The position numbers were made by a program, and so were the translations under genes. Under the pieces are notes generated by a model. That model was not told where the DNA came from. It did not search any database and saw nothing but the letters and a program-made list of their open reading frames with translations. Positions 37,313-44,425 of a DNA stretch of 64,000 nucleotides are shown in pieces; the first letter of the stretch is position 1, and each line of letters starts with the position of its first letter. Source of the stretch: Bradyrhizobium symbiodeficiens (GTDB lineage Bacteria; Pseudomonadota; Alphaproteobacteria; Rhizobiales; Xanthobacteraceae); assembly GCF_002266465.3 (NCBI RefSeq), contig NZ_CP029427.2, positions 1,862,501 to 1,926,500 on the forward strand. The letters are read 5' to 3'.

Positions 37313-39061
37313 TCAGGCGGCGCGCGCGGCGCGCTCGTCCTCGGCCGGCATCAGGAAGGTGCGGTTGCGTCCGGTTTTCTTGGCGACGTAGAGGCCCTGA
37401 TCGGCACGCTCGATCACGTCCTGTACGTCGCGGTCGCTTTCGTCGAACATCGCCAGCCCGACGGACACGGTGATGGGGATGACGACATCGCCATGCCGCA
37501 CCGTCGCGCTCTCGATCGACGCTCTGATGCGGTCGGCGAGCAGCACGGCGGTTTGCTGGTCGATCTCGCGCAGCAGCACCACGAACTCTTCACCGCCGAA
37601 GCGGGCTGCCTTGTCGGTGGTCCGGATCGACTGACCGATGATGTCGGCGATGCTCTTGATGGCATCGTCGCCCGCGGCGTGGCCGTGGGTGTCGTTAATC
37701 TTCTTGAAATGGTCGATGTCGATCATCAGCGTCGCCATCTGGCGCTTGTAGCGGCGGCAGAACGCGACAGCGTCGTCGGCGACGCTCAGGAAGGACCGGC
37801 GGTTCATCAGGCCGGTCATGAAATCGGTCTCGGCGAGCTGGCGCAACCTCAGCATGTCCTCCTGGAACTGCATCGCGTTCTCGGTCGCGCGCAATTCGGC
37901 TTCCTTGGTACGCTCCTCGGCAAGGCCGATCCGGCGGAGCAGCGAGCGCAGCGCGCGTGAGAGCTGGACAACTTCGGCGGAGCCGCTCTGCCGCGCCAGC
38001 ATGGTCGGGCCGTGCGCGCGTCCGATGCGGTCGGCTTCCCGCGTGAAGGCGATGATCGGCGAGGCGATCCGGCGCGAGACCAGCATGGCGAGCGACAGTG
38101 CAATCAGTGCGGTGGCGGCGCCGATTGCCAAGATCGTCTGGGCCGAGGACATCGCCGCCGCCAGCGCCACACTCGCCGGCTGGCTCGCGGTGACGATCCA
38201 GTTCAGGCCCTGATAATCGCGATGACCCCTGCCGACGTGGAACGCCGTCAGCATCTGCTGTCCGTCATCCGCTTCCCTGAAGGTACCGATGCCGGCTTTC
38301 ACGATGGCGGCAAGTTCGTCGCCGCCATAACGGATAGTCTCTTTCTGCGGACCAAGCAGCACCATTCCGCCCTTGCTGAGGATAGACAGCCGAGTGTCGG
38401 TGTTGCCGTCATTGGCTTCGACATCCTTGATCAGATTGCTGGCCCAGTTCCAGTCCAGATGCCCGCCGAGCACGCCGAGCAGCTTGCCGCCAGCATCGTG
38501 CACGGGGACGGCGATGTCGACGAAGCGGTAAGGCTCGTTGTTGGCGCGCTGCGTCAGCAGCGAGGACAGCAGGACTGCCTCATGCACGTCCCCGACGGCA
38601 AGCCTGTCTAGACCCTGCTTGAACCACGGGCGCGCGCCCACCGACTTGCCTTGGAGGAGACCGCCGGTGGAGGCGACGACGTTGCCCTGGACGTCGGCAA
38701 AGCCGATCCAGGCGAATTCGGAAAACGATCGCTGGACGTCCTCGAGCGAGCTGCGCAATGCGGCGGGGTCACCCTGCCACTGCGCTTGCATGGGCTGGAG
38801 TTCCGCGAACAGCTTCATCTCCTGCTGGCGGGTCGCCATGAATCGGTCGAGCCGGCCGGAGGCGCTGGATGCGATTCCAGCGAGGCTGCTCTCGATCAGA
38901 GCCGAGGTGTTCCTGTAGCTGATAAAAGCCGCGCCAACTGCGAGGACGCCGACGAGCACGATGGACATCGCGGCCACCGCCGCCGCGATCTGCGTGCGTA
39001 CCGTCAGATGGTCTTCGATCGCGTGCAAACGGTCGACAGCTTGCCGTAACAGGGTTTTCAT
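37313..39061 (-). CDS. Membrane sensor diguanylate cyclase
   Basis: The 582-residue protein makes cyclic di-GMP in response to an extracytoplasmic signal. It has membrane helices at about residues 28-50 and 282-310 bracketing a Cache-type periplasmic sensor. A HAMP-like linker and a short coiled coil follow, then a GGDEF domain with the active-site variant GGEEF at 489-493. The RxxD inhibitory site was not clearly seen. The ligand is unknown. The promoter should lie in the 236-base gap shared with the divergent thioesterase gene. Confidence 0.93.
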   Translation of the reverse strand: MKTLLRQAVDRLHAIEDHLTVRTQIAAAVAAMSIVLVGVLAVGAAFISYRNTSALIESSLAGIASSASGRLDRFMATRQQEMKLFAELQPMQAQWQGDPAALRSSLEDVQRSFSEFAWIGFADVQGNVVASTGGLLQGKSVGARPWFKQGLDRLAVGDVHEAVLLSSLLTQRANNEPYRFVDIAVPVHDAGGKLLGVLGGHLDWNWASNLIKDVEANDGNTDTRLSILSKGGMVLLGPQKETIRYGGDELAAIVKAGIGTFREADDGQQMLTAFHVGRGHRDYQGLNWIVTASQPASVALAAAMSSAQTILAIGAATALIALSLAMLVSRRIASPIIAFTREADRIGRAHGPTMLARQSGSAEVVQLSRALRSLLRRIGLAEERTKEAELRATENAMQFQEDMLRLRQLAETDFMTGLMNRRSFLSVADDAVAFCRRYKRQMATLMIDIDHFKKINDTHGHAAGDDAIKSIADIIGQSIRTTDKAARFGGEEFVVLLREIDQQTAVLLADRIRASIESATVRHGDVVIPITVSVGLAMFDESDRDVQDVIERADQGLYVAKKTGRNRTFLMPAEDERAARAA

Positions 39062-39297
39062 GGAAGGGCTCCGGTGTCACGGTCGCTTCTCCCATGTGGT
39101 ACCTGCGAACCGATTACCGGCGGTATTTTCGATTCGATCGTATTGAATCGCTGGTGAAACGGTTTGGTTGAAGTGGCCTTAAATTGCGCTGGGGCGGCTT
39201 GGGCCCGCGGAGTTCCCGCGGGGTAGGTTCCGCTGCTGTGCTGACACTATGCTGGCAGCAGGTCTGCGCTAGGTCGGCAACAACGGAGGAGTTTTGC

Positions 39298-39717
39298 ATG
39301 ATCAAGACCGCGCTCGACAATTTTCCAAAGCCGCCCTGTGCCGAATTGCTGGGATGGCGCCTGCTCGATGCCCGCCCCGAGGAGGGCTGGATCAAGCTCG
39401 GCTTCGAGGGCAAGCCGGAGTTCTGCAATCCGGCCGGCTTCATCCAGGGCGGCATGCTCTCGGCCATGCTCGACGACACCATGGGCCCGGCGGTGCTGGT
39501 GATGAGCGAGGGCCGGCTCTACACCACGACGATCAGCATGACCGTGAATTTCCTTAGCCCCGCGAAACCCGGTCCGATTGTCGGCGAGGCCAGGGTGACA
39601 CAGCTCGGCAGGACGATTGCCTTCGTCGAGGCGAAGCTGATGGCCGAAGACGGCACGGTGCTGGCAACGGCAAGCGCGAGCGAGCGATTGCTGGAGGCGG
39701 CGAGGGTGGTGAAGTGA
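39298..39717 (+). CDS. PaaI family (hotdog) thioesterase
   Basis: The 139-residue protein is a hotdog-fold acyl-CoA thioesterase of the PaaI type. The central helix is NPAGFIQGGMLSAMLDDTMG, with the active-site Asp and Gly-Gly. The strand TISMTVNFLSPAKPGPIVGE follows, and then the segment LGRTIAFVEAKLMAEDG. The start ATG 39298 has a strong GGAGGAG ribosome site. Substrates may be phenylacetyl or short acyl CoAs; context does not decide. Confidence 0.9.
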   Translation: MIKTALDNFPKPPCAELLGWRLLDARPEEGWIKLGFEGKPEFCNPAGFIQGGMLSAMLDDTMGPAVLVMSEGRLYTTTISMTVNFLSPAKPGPIVGEARVTQLGRTIAFVEAKLMAEDGTVLATASASERLLEAARVVK

Positions 39718-39744
39718 TTTCGTCGCTCGCGGCACACTCTACCG

Positions 39745-39888
39745 TCCTTCTCCTCTTGTGGAAGAAGGTGGCGCGCCGCGCCGGATGAAGGTTGCTTCAG
39801 CGAGCTCAAATGCAAGTGGTTTGCTCGCGGAGAGAACCCTCGCCCAATTGTGTCTGTGTCCACCAGAGGGTCTGCCCTCTCCCACAAG
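39745..39888. repeat. Intergenic repeat of the CTTGTGG...CCTCTCCCACAAG type, copy 1
   Basis: The element begins CCTTCTCCTCTTGTGG, has GGTGGCGCG and GCCGGATGA, and ends CCTCTCCCACAAG, forming a long imperfect inverted repeat. A second copy with the same landmarks lies at 53355-53486 in this window. It fills the gap between the convergent thioesterase and flavin-monooxygenase genes and could form a large hairpin. Confidence 0.8.
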
Positions 39889-39930
39889 CGGCTAGGGCAC
39901 CTCATTTGCATCTCGTCCTGACTGCAGGGC

Positions 39931-41208
39931 TCACACCCCCGCGCGCGCGTCCTTGCTCACGATCGGCGGCTTGGCATTCAGCGCTTCGACCTGAAATCCC
40001 GCGACGCGCTTGTAGTTCGCTGCGATGTCTTCCAGCTCCTTTTGCGACAGCACATCGGTGACGACCTTGTAACCGTCGGGCGCGCGCTCCTCGACCAGCT
40101 GCATCACCTGCTCGGGGCCGTTCTTGCGGTTCAGCAGGACGAGGTCGGTGGTCGCGGGCCGGCGCTCGGCCTCATAGGCGAGCAGCGCGGCTGGCGTCGG
40201 GCCATGCGCGAGAATCTCGCGGGTGATGGTGCGGGCATCGAGGATCGCCTGCGAGGCACCGTTCGAGCCGATCGGGTACATCGGGTGCGCGGCATCGCCC
40301 ATCAGCGTGACCTTGCCGAAGGTCCATCGTGGGATCGGATCGCGGTCGACCAGCGGATATTCATAGGCGTGCGGGCAGTTCCGGATGAGGCCGGGGACGT
40401 CGAGCCAGTCGAATTGCCAGCTCTCGAACCAGGGCAGGAACTCTTCCAGCCGTGCGGTGCGGTTATAGTCCTCGCGCCGCCACTGATAGGTCGGCGGCAT
40501 ATGGCGTTCGGCAACCCAGTTGATCAGATGGTTGCCCGCCGCGTCCGGCGCCTTGCTGATGGGATAGCAGACGAATTTCAGGATCTCATGGCCGGCCATG
40601 ATCATGGTGCGGCCGGTCAGGAAGGCCTTGGACGGCGTGACGCCGCGCCAGAGGATGCGGCCGTTCCAGATCGGCGGACCTTCGCCCGGGTACAGCTTTT
40701 CGCGCACGGCGGAATGGATGCCGTCGGCGGCGATCAGGATCGCGCCGTCGTAAGTGCCGGCGGCCTTGCCGGTCGCCTTGTCGATGAAGTCGGCGCGCAC
40801 GCCGTTCGCGGTTTCGGTCCAACCGGTCAGGTGATGGCTGGTCAGGATGTTGCCTCGCCCGAGCCGTTCGACCGCGGTGTCCAGCAGGATCTGCTGGAGG
40901 GTGCCGCGATGGATCGAGAATTGCGGCCATTTGTAGCCGGCCTCAAGGCCGCGCGGCTCGCTCCAGATCGGCTTGCCGTGCTTGGAGAAATAGGCGAGCT
41001 CGCGCGTCCGCACGCCGCTGGCATCGAGCTTGTCCAGCAGCCCGAGCTCGATCAGCTCGCGGACCGCATGCGGCAGCACGTTGATGCCGACGCCGAGCGG
41101 CTTCAGTTCCGCGACGCTCTCGAACACTTTCACGGGAACGCCGATTCCGTGCAGGCTGAGCGCAAGCGCCAAGCCGCCGATGCCGCCACCGGCGATGAGT
41201 ACCGTCAT
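39931..41208 (-). CDS. FAD-dependent monooxygenase
   Basis: The 425-residue protein is a group A flavin monooxygenase. The FAD-binding motif is VLIAGGGIGGLALALSLHG, and the second FAD motif is TLMGDAAHPMYPIGSNGASQ. The segment LIAADGIHSAVREKLYPGEG lies between them. It resembles PhzS-like and salicylate-hydroxylase-like enzymes that hydroxylate aromatic rings with NAD(P)H. The start ATG 41208 has a GGGGGGA ribosome site; the frame upstream was trimmed. No pathway genes adjoin, so the substrate is unknown. Confidence 0.88.
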   Translation of the reverse strand: MTVLIAGGGIGGLALALSLHGIGVPVKVFESVAELKPLGVGINVLPHAVRELIELGLLDKLDASGVRTRELAYFSKHGKPIWSEPRGLEAGYKWPQFSIHRGTLQQILLDTAVERLGRGNILTSHHLTGWTETANGVRADFIDKATGKAAGTYDGAILIAADGIHSAVREKLYPGEGPPIWNGRILWRGVTPSKAFLTGRTMIMAGHEILKFVCYPISKAPDAAGNHLINWVAERHMPPTYQWRREDYNRTARLEEFLPWFESWQFDWLDVPGLIRNCPHAYEYPLVDRDPIPRWTFGKVTLMGDAAHPMYPIGSNGASQAILDARTITREILAHGPTPAALLAYEAERRPATTDLVLLNRKNGPEQVMQLVEERAPDGYKVVTDVLSQKELEDIAANYKRVAGFQVEALNAKPPIVSKDARAGV

Positions 41209-41335
41209 GACAAAATCCCCCCTCGATTGAAGGCGTCTTCGCACAGCCGGGCGGCCGTGGGCAACTGCGAAGACGTCCCCTATGGACGGCGCGGCTGAGG
41301 GCCGTTAACGTCCGATTTTCCCCATGAGGTCCGAC

Positions 41336-41956
41336 ATGCTCAAGCTCTACTACGCGACCGGCACCTGCGCGCTCGCCACCTACATCACCCTGGAGGAGGC
41401 CGGCGCCGACTACACGGCCGAGCGGCTGAGCTTCAAGGACAACCAGCAGAACAGCCCGGATTATCTCAAGATCAACCCGAAGGGCCGCGTGCCGGCGCTG
41501 GTGACGGATCGGGGCGTCCTCACCGAGACGCCGGCGATGCTGGCTTACGTCGCCCAGACTTTCCCGAAGGCGAAGCTCGCGCCGCTCGACGATCCCTTCG
41601 ATTTCGCCCAGGTGCAGTCCCTCAACTCGTATCTGTGCTCGACCGTGCACATCAACCATGCCCACAAGATGCGCGGTGCGCGGTGGGCGGCGCAGGAGAG
41701 TTCGTTCGCAGACATGAAGGCGATGGTGCCGAAGACCATGGCGGCCTGCTTTGCCCTGATGGAGCAGAAGATGTTCAGGGGACCCTGGGCGATGGGCGAG
41801 CAGTACACGATCTGCGATCCCTATCTCTACACGCTCTCCACCTGGCTCGAAGGCGACAGCGTCGACATCAACGCCACGCCGAAGATTGCCGACCATTTCA
41901 AGCGCATGTCGGATCGTCCCGCGGTGGCGAAGGTGATGGCCGCGCAGAAGGCGTGA
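41336..41956 (+). CDS. Glutathione S-transferase family protein
   Basis: The 206-residue protein has the beta-class GST N-terminal thioredoxin fold: MLKLYYATGTCALATYITLE, then INPKGRVPALV and LTETPAMLAYVA. A helical C-terminal domain follows. The start ATG 41336 has a GAGG ribosome site, and an ATG at 41324 lacks one. In beta-class GSTs the Cys in GTCAL is catalytic. It is divergent from the flavin monooxygenase, which hints at a shared detoxification role, but that is only inference. Confidence 0.9.
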   Translation: MLKLYYATGTCALATYITLEEAGADYTAERLSFKDNQQNSPDYLKINPKGRVPALVTDRGVLTETPAMLAYVAQTFPKAKLAPLDDPFDFAQVQSLNSYLCSTVHINHAHKMRGARWAAQESSFADMKAMVPKTMAACFALMEQKMFRGPWAMGEQYTICDPYLYTLSTWLEGDSVDINATPKIADHFKRMSDRPAVAKVMAAQKA

Positions 41957-41970
41957 GAGGGCGGCTCTTG

Positions 41971-42058
41971 TAGGGTGGGCAAAGGCGCAAAGCGCCGTGC
42001 CCACGATCTTTTTTCCGGCGGCGACAGGTGGTGGGCACGCTCCGCTTCGCCCACCTAC
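41971..42058. repeat. Intergenic repeat with TAGGGTGGGC / GCCCACCTA ends
   Basis: The inverted ends are TAGGGTGGGC and GCCCACCTA. An inner hairpin GGGCAAAGGCGCAAAGCGCC follows the left end. It lies between the convergent GST and LysR genes, and its right end contributes the stop codon of the LysR gene (42055-42057). A hairpin of similar sequence lies at 50182-50209. Confidence 0.78.
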
Positions 42059-42978
42059 GAGAGCTTGCGCTTAACCTTCTCCAATTCCTGCCCTGTCTCC
42101 AGCATCAGCCGCCGCAGCCAGATCGAGCCCGGGTCCATCTGGGCGCGGGTTGGATAGAACATGAACTGCGCGTCGATCCCGGGGTCGAGCGGCGGCGTCA
42201 CCGTGACCAAGCCGAGCTGCTTCGACAGCGCTGCGATCAGCCGGCGCGGCACGAAGGCGACGAGGTCGGTGCGGGCGGCGACGTGCACCGCTTCGAGATA
42301 GCCCGGCACGACCAGCGAAATGTGCCGCTCGATGCCCTTGCTGCGCAGCCAGGTGTCGATCAAATCCTCGGGCTGGCCACGAATGATCACGCCGACATGG
42401 CGCGCGGCCAGGAAGGTTTCGCGCCGCTTCAGCTTCGCAACCATCGGATGGCCGCGCCGCACCGCAAGCGCGTCGCTGTCGGTGTAGAGCAACTGGCGGT
42501 GAAAGCCTTTGAAGGCGTTGCCGATCGAGATCACCAGATCGATCGTGCGTGCGAATTCGGCGTGGAAAATCGCAGGACCCCGCCATGGCACGACGTCGAT
42601 GCGGACATTGGGCGCTAGCCGCGTCACCTTCTCCATCAAGGGCGGCATCAGCAGCTCGACCGCGAGATCCGGCATCATCAGGCGGAATTGCCGCTCGCTG
42701 CGCGCGGCATCGAATTCCTCGGGCACGAACAGCCCGCGTACCTGATCGAGCGCCTGTGCCAGCGGCGCGCGCAGCGCCTGTGCCCGCGGGGTCAGCTCCA
42801 TGTGCGCACCGGTGCGCACCAGCAGCGGGTCGCCAAAGATGTTGCGCAGGCGCTGGAGCGCGTGGCTCGCGGCCGGCTGTGACAGACCCATTCTCAGGGC
42901 GGCGCGGCTGACATTGGCCTCGCGCAGCAGCGCGTCGAGTGCGGTCAGCAGGTTCAGGTCAAGCGAATTCAAATTCAT
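42055..42978 (-). CDS. LysR family transcriptional regulator
   Basis: The 307-residue regulator has the N-terminal winged helix typical of LysR proteins (LDLNLLTALDALLREANVSR, then MGLSQPAASHALQRLR and DPLLVRTG). A periplasmic-binding-type effector domain follows. I chose ATG 42978 because it gives the usual MNLNSLDLNLL start; ATG 42996 falls inside a likely operator. It is divergent from the NTF2-like gene, which is its probable target. The stop codon lies inside an intergenic repeat. Confidence 0.92.
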   Translation of the reverse strand: MNLNSLDLNLLTALDALLREANVSRAALRMGLSQPAASHALQRLRNIFGDPLLVRTGAHMELTPRAQALRAPLAQALDQVRGLFVPEEFDAARSERQFRLMMPDLAVELLMPPLMEKVTRLAPNVRIDVVPWRGPAIFHAEFARTIDLVISIGNAFKGFHRQLLYTDSDALAVRRGHPMVAKLKRRETFLAARHVGVIIRGQPEDLIDTWLRSKGIERHISLVVPGYLEAVHVAARTDLVAFVPRRLIAALSKQLGLVTVTPPLDPGIDAQFMFYPTRAQMDPGSIWLRRLMLETGQELEKVKRKLS

Positions 42979-42981
42979 GAG

Positions 42982-43002
42982 GCGAATAGATATCATATTC
43001 GC
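42982..43002. promoter_or_regulatory. Probable LysR operator
   Basis: GCGAATA (42982-42988) and TATTCGC (42996-43002) form a perfect 7-base inverted repeat around GATATCA. The ATA-N7-TAT core fits the T-N11-A rule for LysR sites. It lies between the LysR start and the divergent NTF2-like gene. Confidence 0.68.
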
Positions 43003-43069
43003 TATTGATTTGAAGAATGATCATTTTCCCGCGATGATCTCCGTGTTGCCACCAAACGGAGATGCCGCA

Positions 43070-43513
43070 ATGAGCGCGAGCGCCAACAAGAAACTGATGC
43101 AGGACATTTTTGCCGCGGCTGCCGATCCGGATCCGGCCGCGCGCGACCGCGCCCTCTTTACCTCAAGCCTTGCCGACGACGCCCGATGGGTCGTGACCGG
43201 TCAGTATTCCTGGTCGAGGACCTTTTCGGGCAAGCAGTCGATCCTCAACGATCTGCACGCCTATGTGCGCACCCGCCTGGTCGACCGCACCCGGACTGTC
43301 GCCCACCGCTTCATCGCCGATGGCGACGTCGTCGTGGTGGAAGCCAAGGGCGACAACGTCACGCCGGAGGGCGTCCGCTACGACAACGACTACTGTCTGG
43401 TGTTTCGTCTCGAGGGCGGCAAGATCAAGGAGATTCGGGAATACTGCGACTCGATCCTGACTGAGAAGGCACTTGGGCCCTTTCCGCAGACACCCGTGAG
43501 GGCAGCGCGCTGA
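43070..43513 (+). CDS. NTF2-like / SnoaL-like protein
   Basis: The 147-residue protein has the NTF2-like cone fold seen in ketosteroid isomerases and SnoaL proteins. An N-terminal helix precedes LADDARWVVTGQYSWSRTFS, and then come VVVEAKGDNVTPEGVRYDND and VFRLEGGKIKEIREYCDSIL. The start ATG 43070 has a GGAG ribosome site. Function cannot be told from the fold; small-molecule isomerase or binding roles are possible. It is probably regulated by the divergent LysR gene. Confidence 0.85.
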   Translation: MSASANKKLMQDIFAAAADPDPAARDRALFTSSLADDARWVVTGQYSWSRTFSGKQSILNDLHAYVRTRLVDRTRTVAHRFIADGDVVVVEAKGDNVTPEGVRYDNDYCLVFRLEGGKIKEIREYCDSILTEKALGPFPQTPVRAAR

Positions 43514-43518
43514 CCGGA

Positions 43519-43734
43519 TTGAACCGCGTCGCGTCCGCCGGGCGGTCCTGTTCGTCACAGCCGGCGATGGTCATGCGGGCCTGGCGGACGCTCGTGGACA
43601 TCGTGCGGGTCCGGCGGGAGCGGTCCCGCGCCCGGTTTCAGCTCGCAGCCATGACCGAACGGGAGCTGCTGGACTGCGGCATGACCAGGTCCGAGATCGA
43701 GTACGAGTTGAGGAAGCCCCGTCGGCAGCGGTAG
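43519..43734 (+). CDS. DUF1127 family protein
   Basis: The 71-residue protein ends in the DUF1127 motif: a basic amphipathic helix with MVMRAWRTLVDIVRVRRERS, then AMTERELLDCGMTRSEIEYE. The start used here is TTG 43519; ATG 43567 would give a 55-residue form and cannot be excluded. DUF1127 proteins are small, Arg-rich and often stress-linked in alphaproteobacteria; some bind RNA. It lies 5 bases after the NTF2-like gene. Confidence 0.8.
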   Translation: MNRVASAGRSCSSQPAMVMRAWRTLVDIVRVRRERSRARFQLAAMTERELLDCGMTRSEIEYELRKPRRQR

Positions 43735-43843
43735 GGCGCCGCCGCCGTTTTCCCGGCACCGGGTGGGAACCTTTGGCTTTCCCCCGGCGTTTCGTCCGTT
43801 CCGGGGCAATCGCGCCCTTGGCATCGCGCGCGTTGGGAAATCT

Positions 43844-44425
43844 ATGCTGGCTGGGGCTTCGGACGTTTCGACACATGTGGGCCTTAGCTTCCCCGGACTC
43901 CGCGAAAAACTAAGAGACGCCACTGCGGTTGCGCACCGGGACCTCGATGCGCAGCTGACGTCGTTGGATCTCGCCACCTTGTCCGGCTACCGTCGTTTTC
44001 TGCAAGCCAGTGCGGGCGCGCTTTTGCCGCTCGAGGCGGCGCTCGTCGAGGCCGGCGTTGCCAGAATGTTTCAGGATTGGCCGGAGCGGTCGCGCAGCGC
44101 TGCAATTGCGGCTGATCTCGGCCGGCTTGGGAGCGCCGCGCAATCCACGGTGTCGGTGCTGCCCCTGACACGAAGCGGCGTGCTCGGCACGATGTATGTG
44201 CTGGAGGGCTCCCGGCTCGGCGCCAAATTCCTGCTCAAGGCGGTCGCTGACGCTGCAGATCCGCGCATCGGTGAGGCCACGGACTATCTCAGCCATGGTG
44301 CGGGCCAGCGGCTCTGGCAGAGCTTCCTGGCGAAGCTTGGAGCCGAAGACGCCTGCGACGACGAAGCGATCGCGGCGGCAGGCGCGGCCTTCGCCGCTTT
44401 CGAGCAGGCGGCGGACCGCGCATGA
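43844..44425 (+). CDS. bphO: Biliverdin-producing heme oxygenase
   Basis: The 193-residue protein is a heme oxygenase of the type paired with bacteriophytochromes. The proximal-His helix segment is TAVAHRDLDAQLTSLDL, and the distal helix is GVLGTMYVLEGSRLGAKFLL. It opens heme to biliverdin, iron and CO. The start ATG 43844 is preceded by GGGA. The stop overlaps the bacteriophytochrome start by 4 bases, so chromophore synthesis and sensor are co-translated. Confidence 0.9.
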   Translation: MLAGASDVSTHVGLSFPGLREKLRDATAVAHRDLDAQLTSLDLATLSGYRRFLQASAGALLPLEAALVEAGVARMFQDWPERSRSAAIAADLGRLGSAAQSTVSVLPLTRSGVLGTMYVLEGSRLGAKFLLKAVADAADPRIGEATDYLSHGAGQRLWQSFLAKLGAEDACDDEAIAAAGAAFAAFEQAADRA

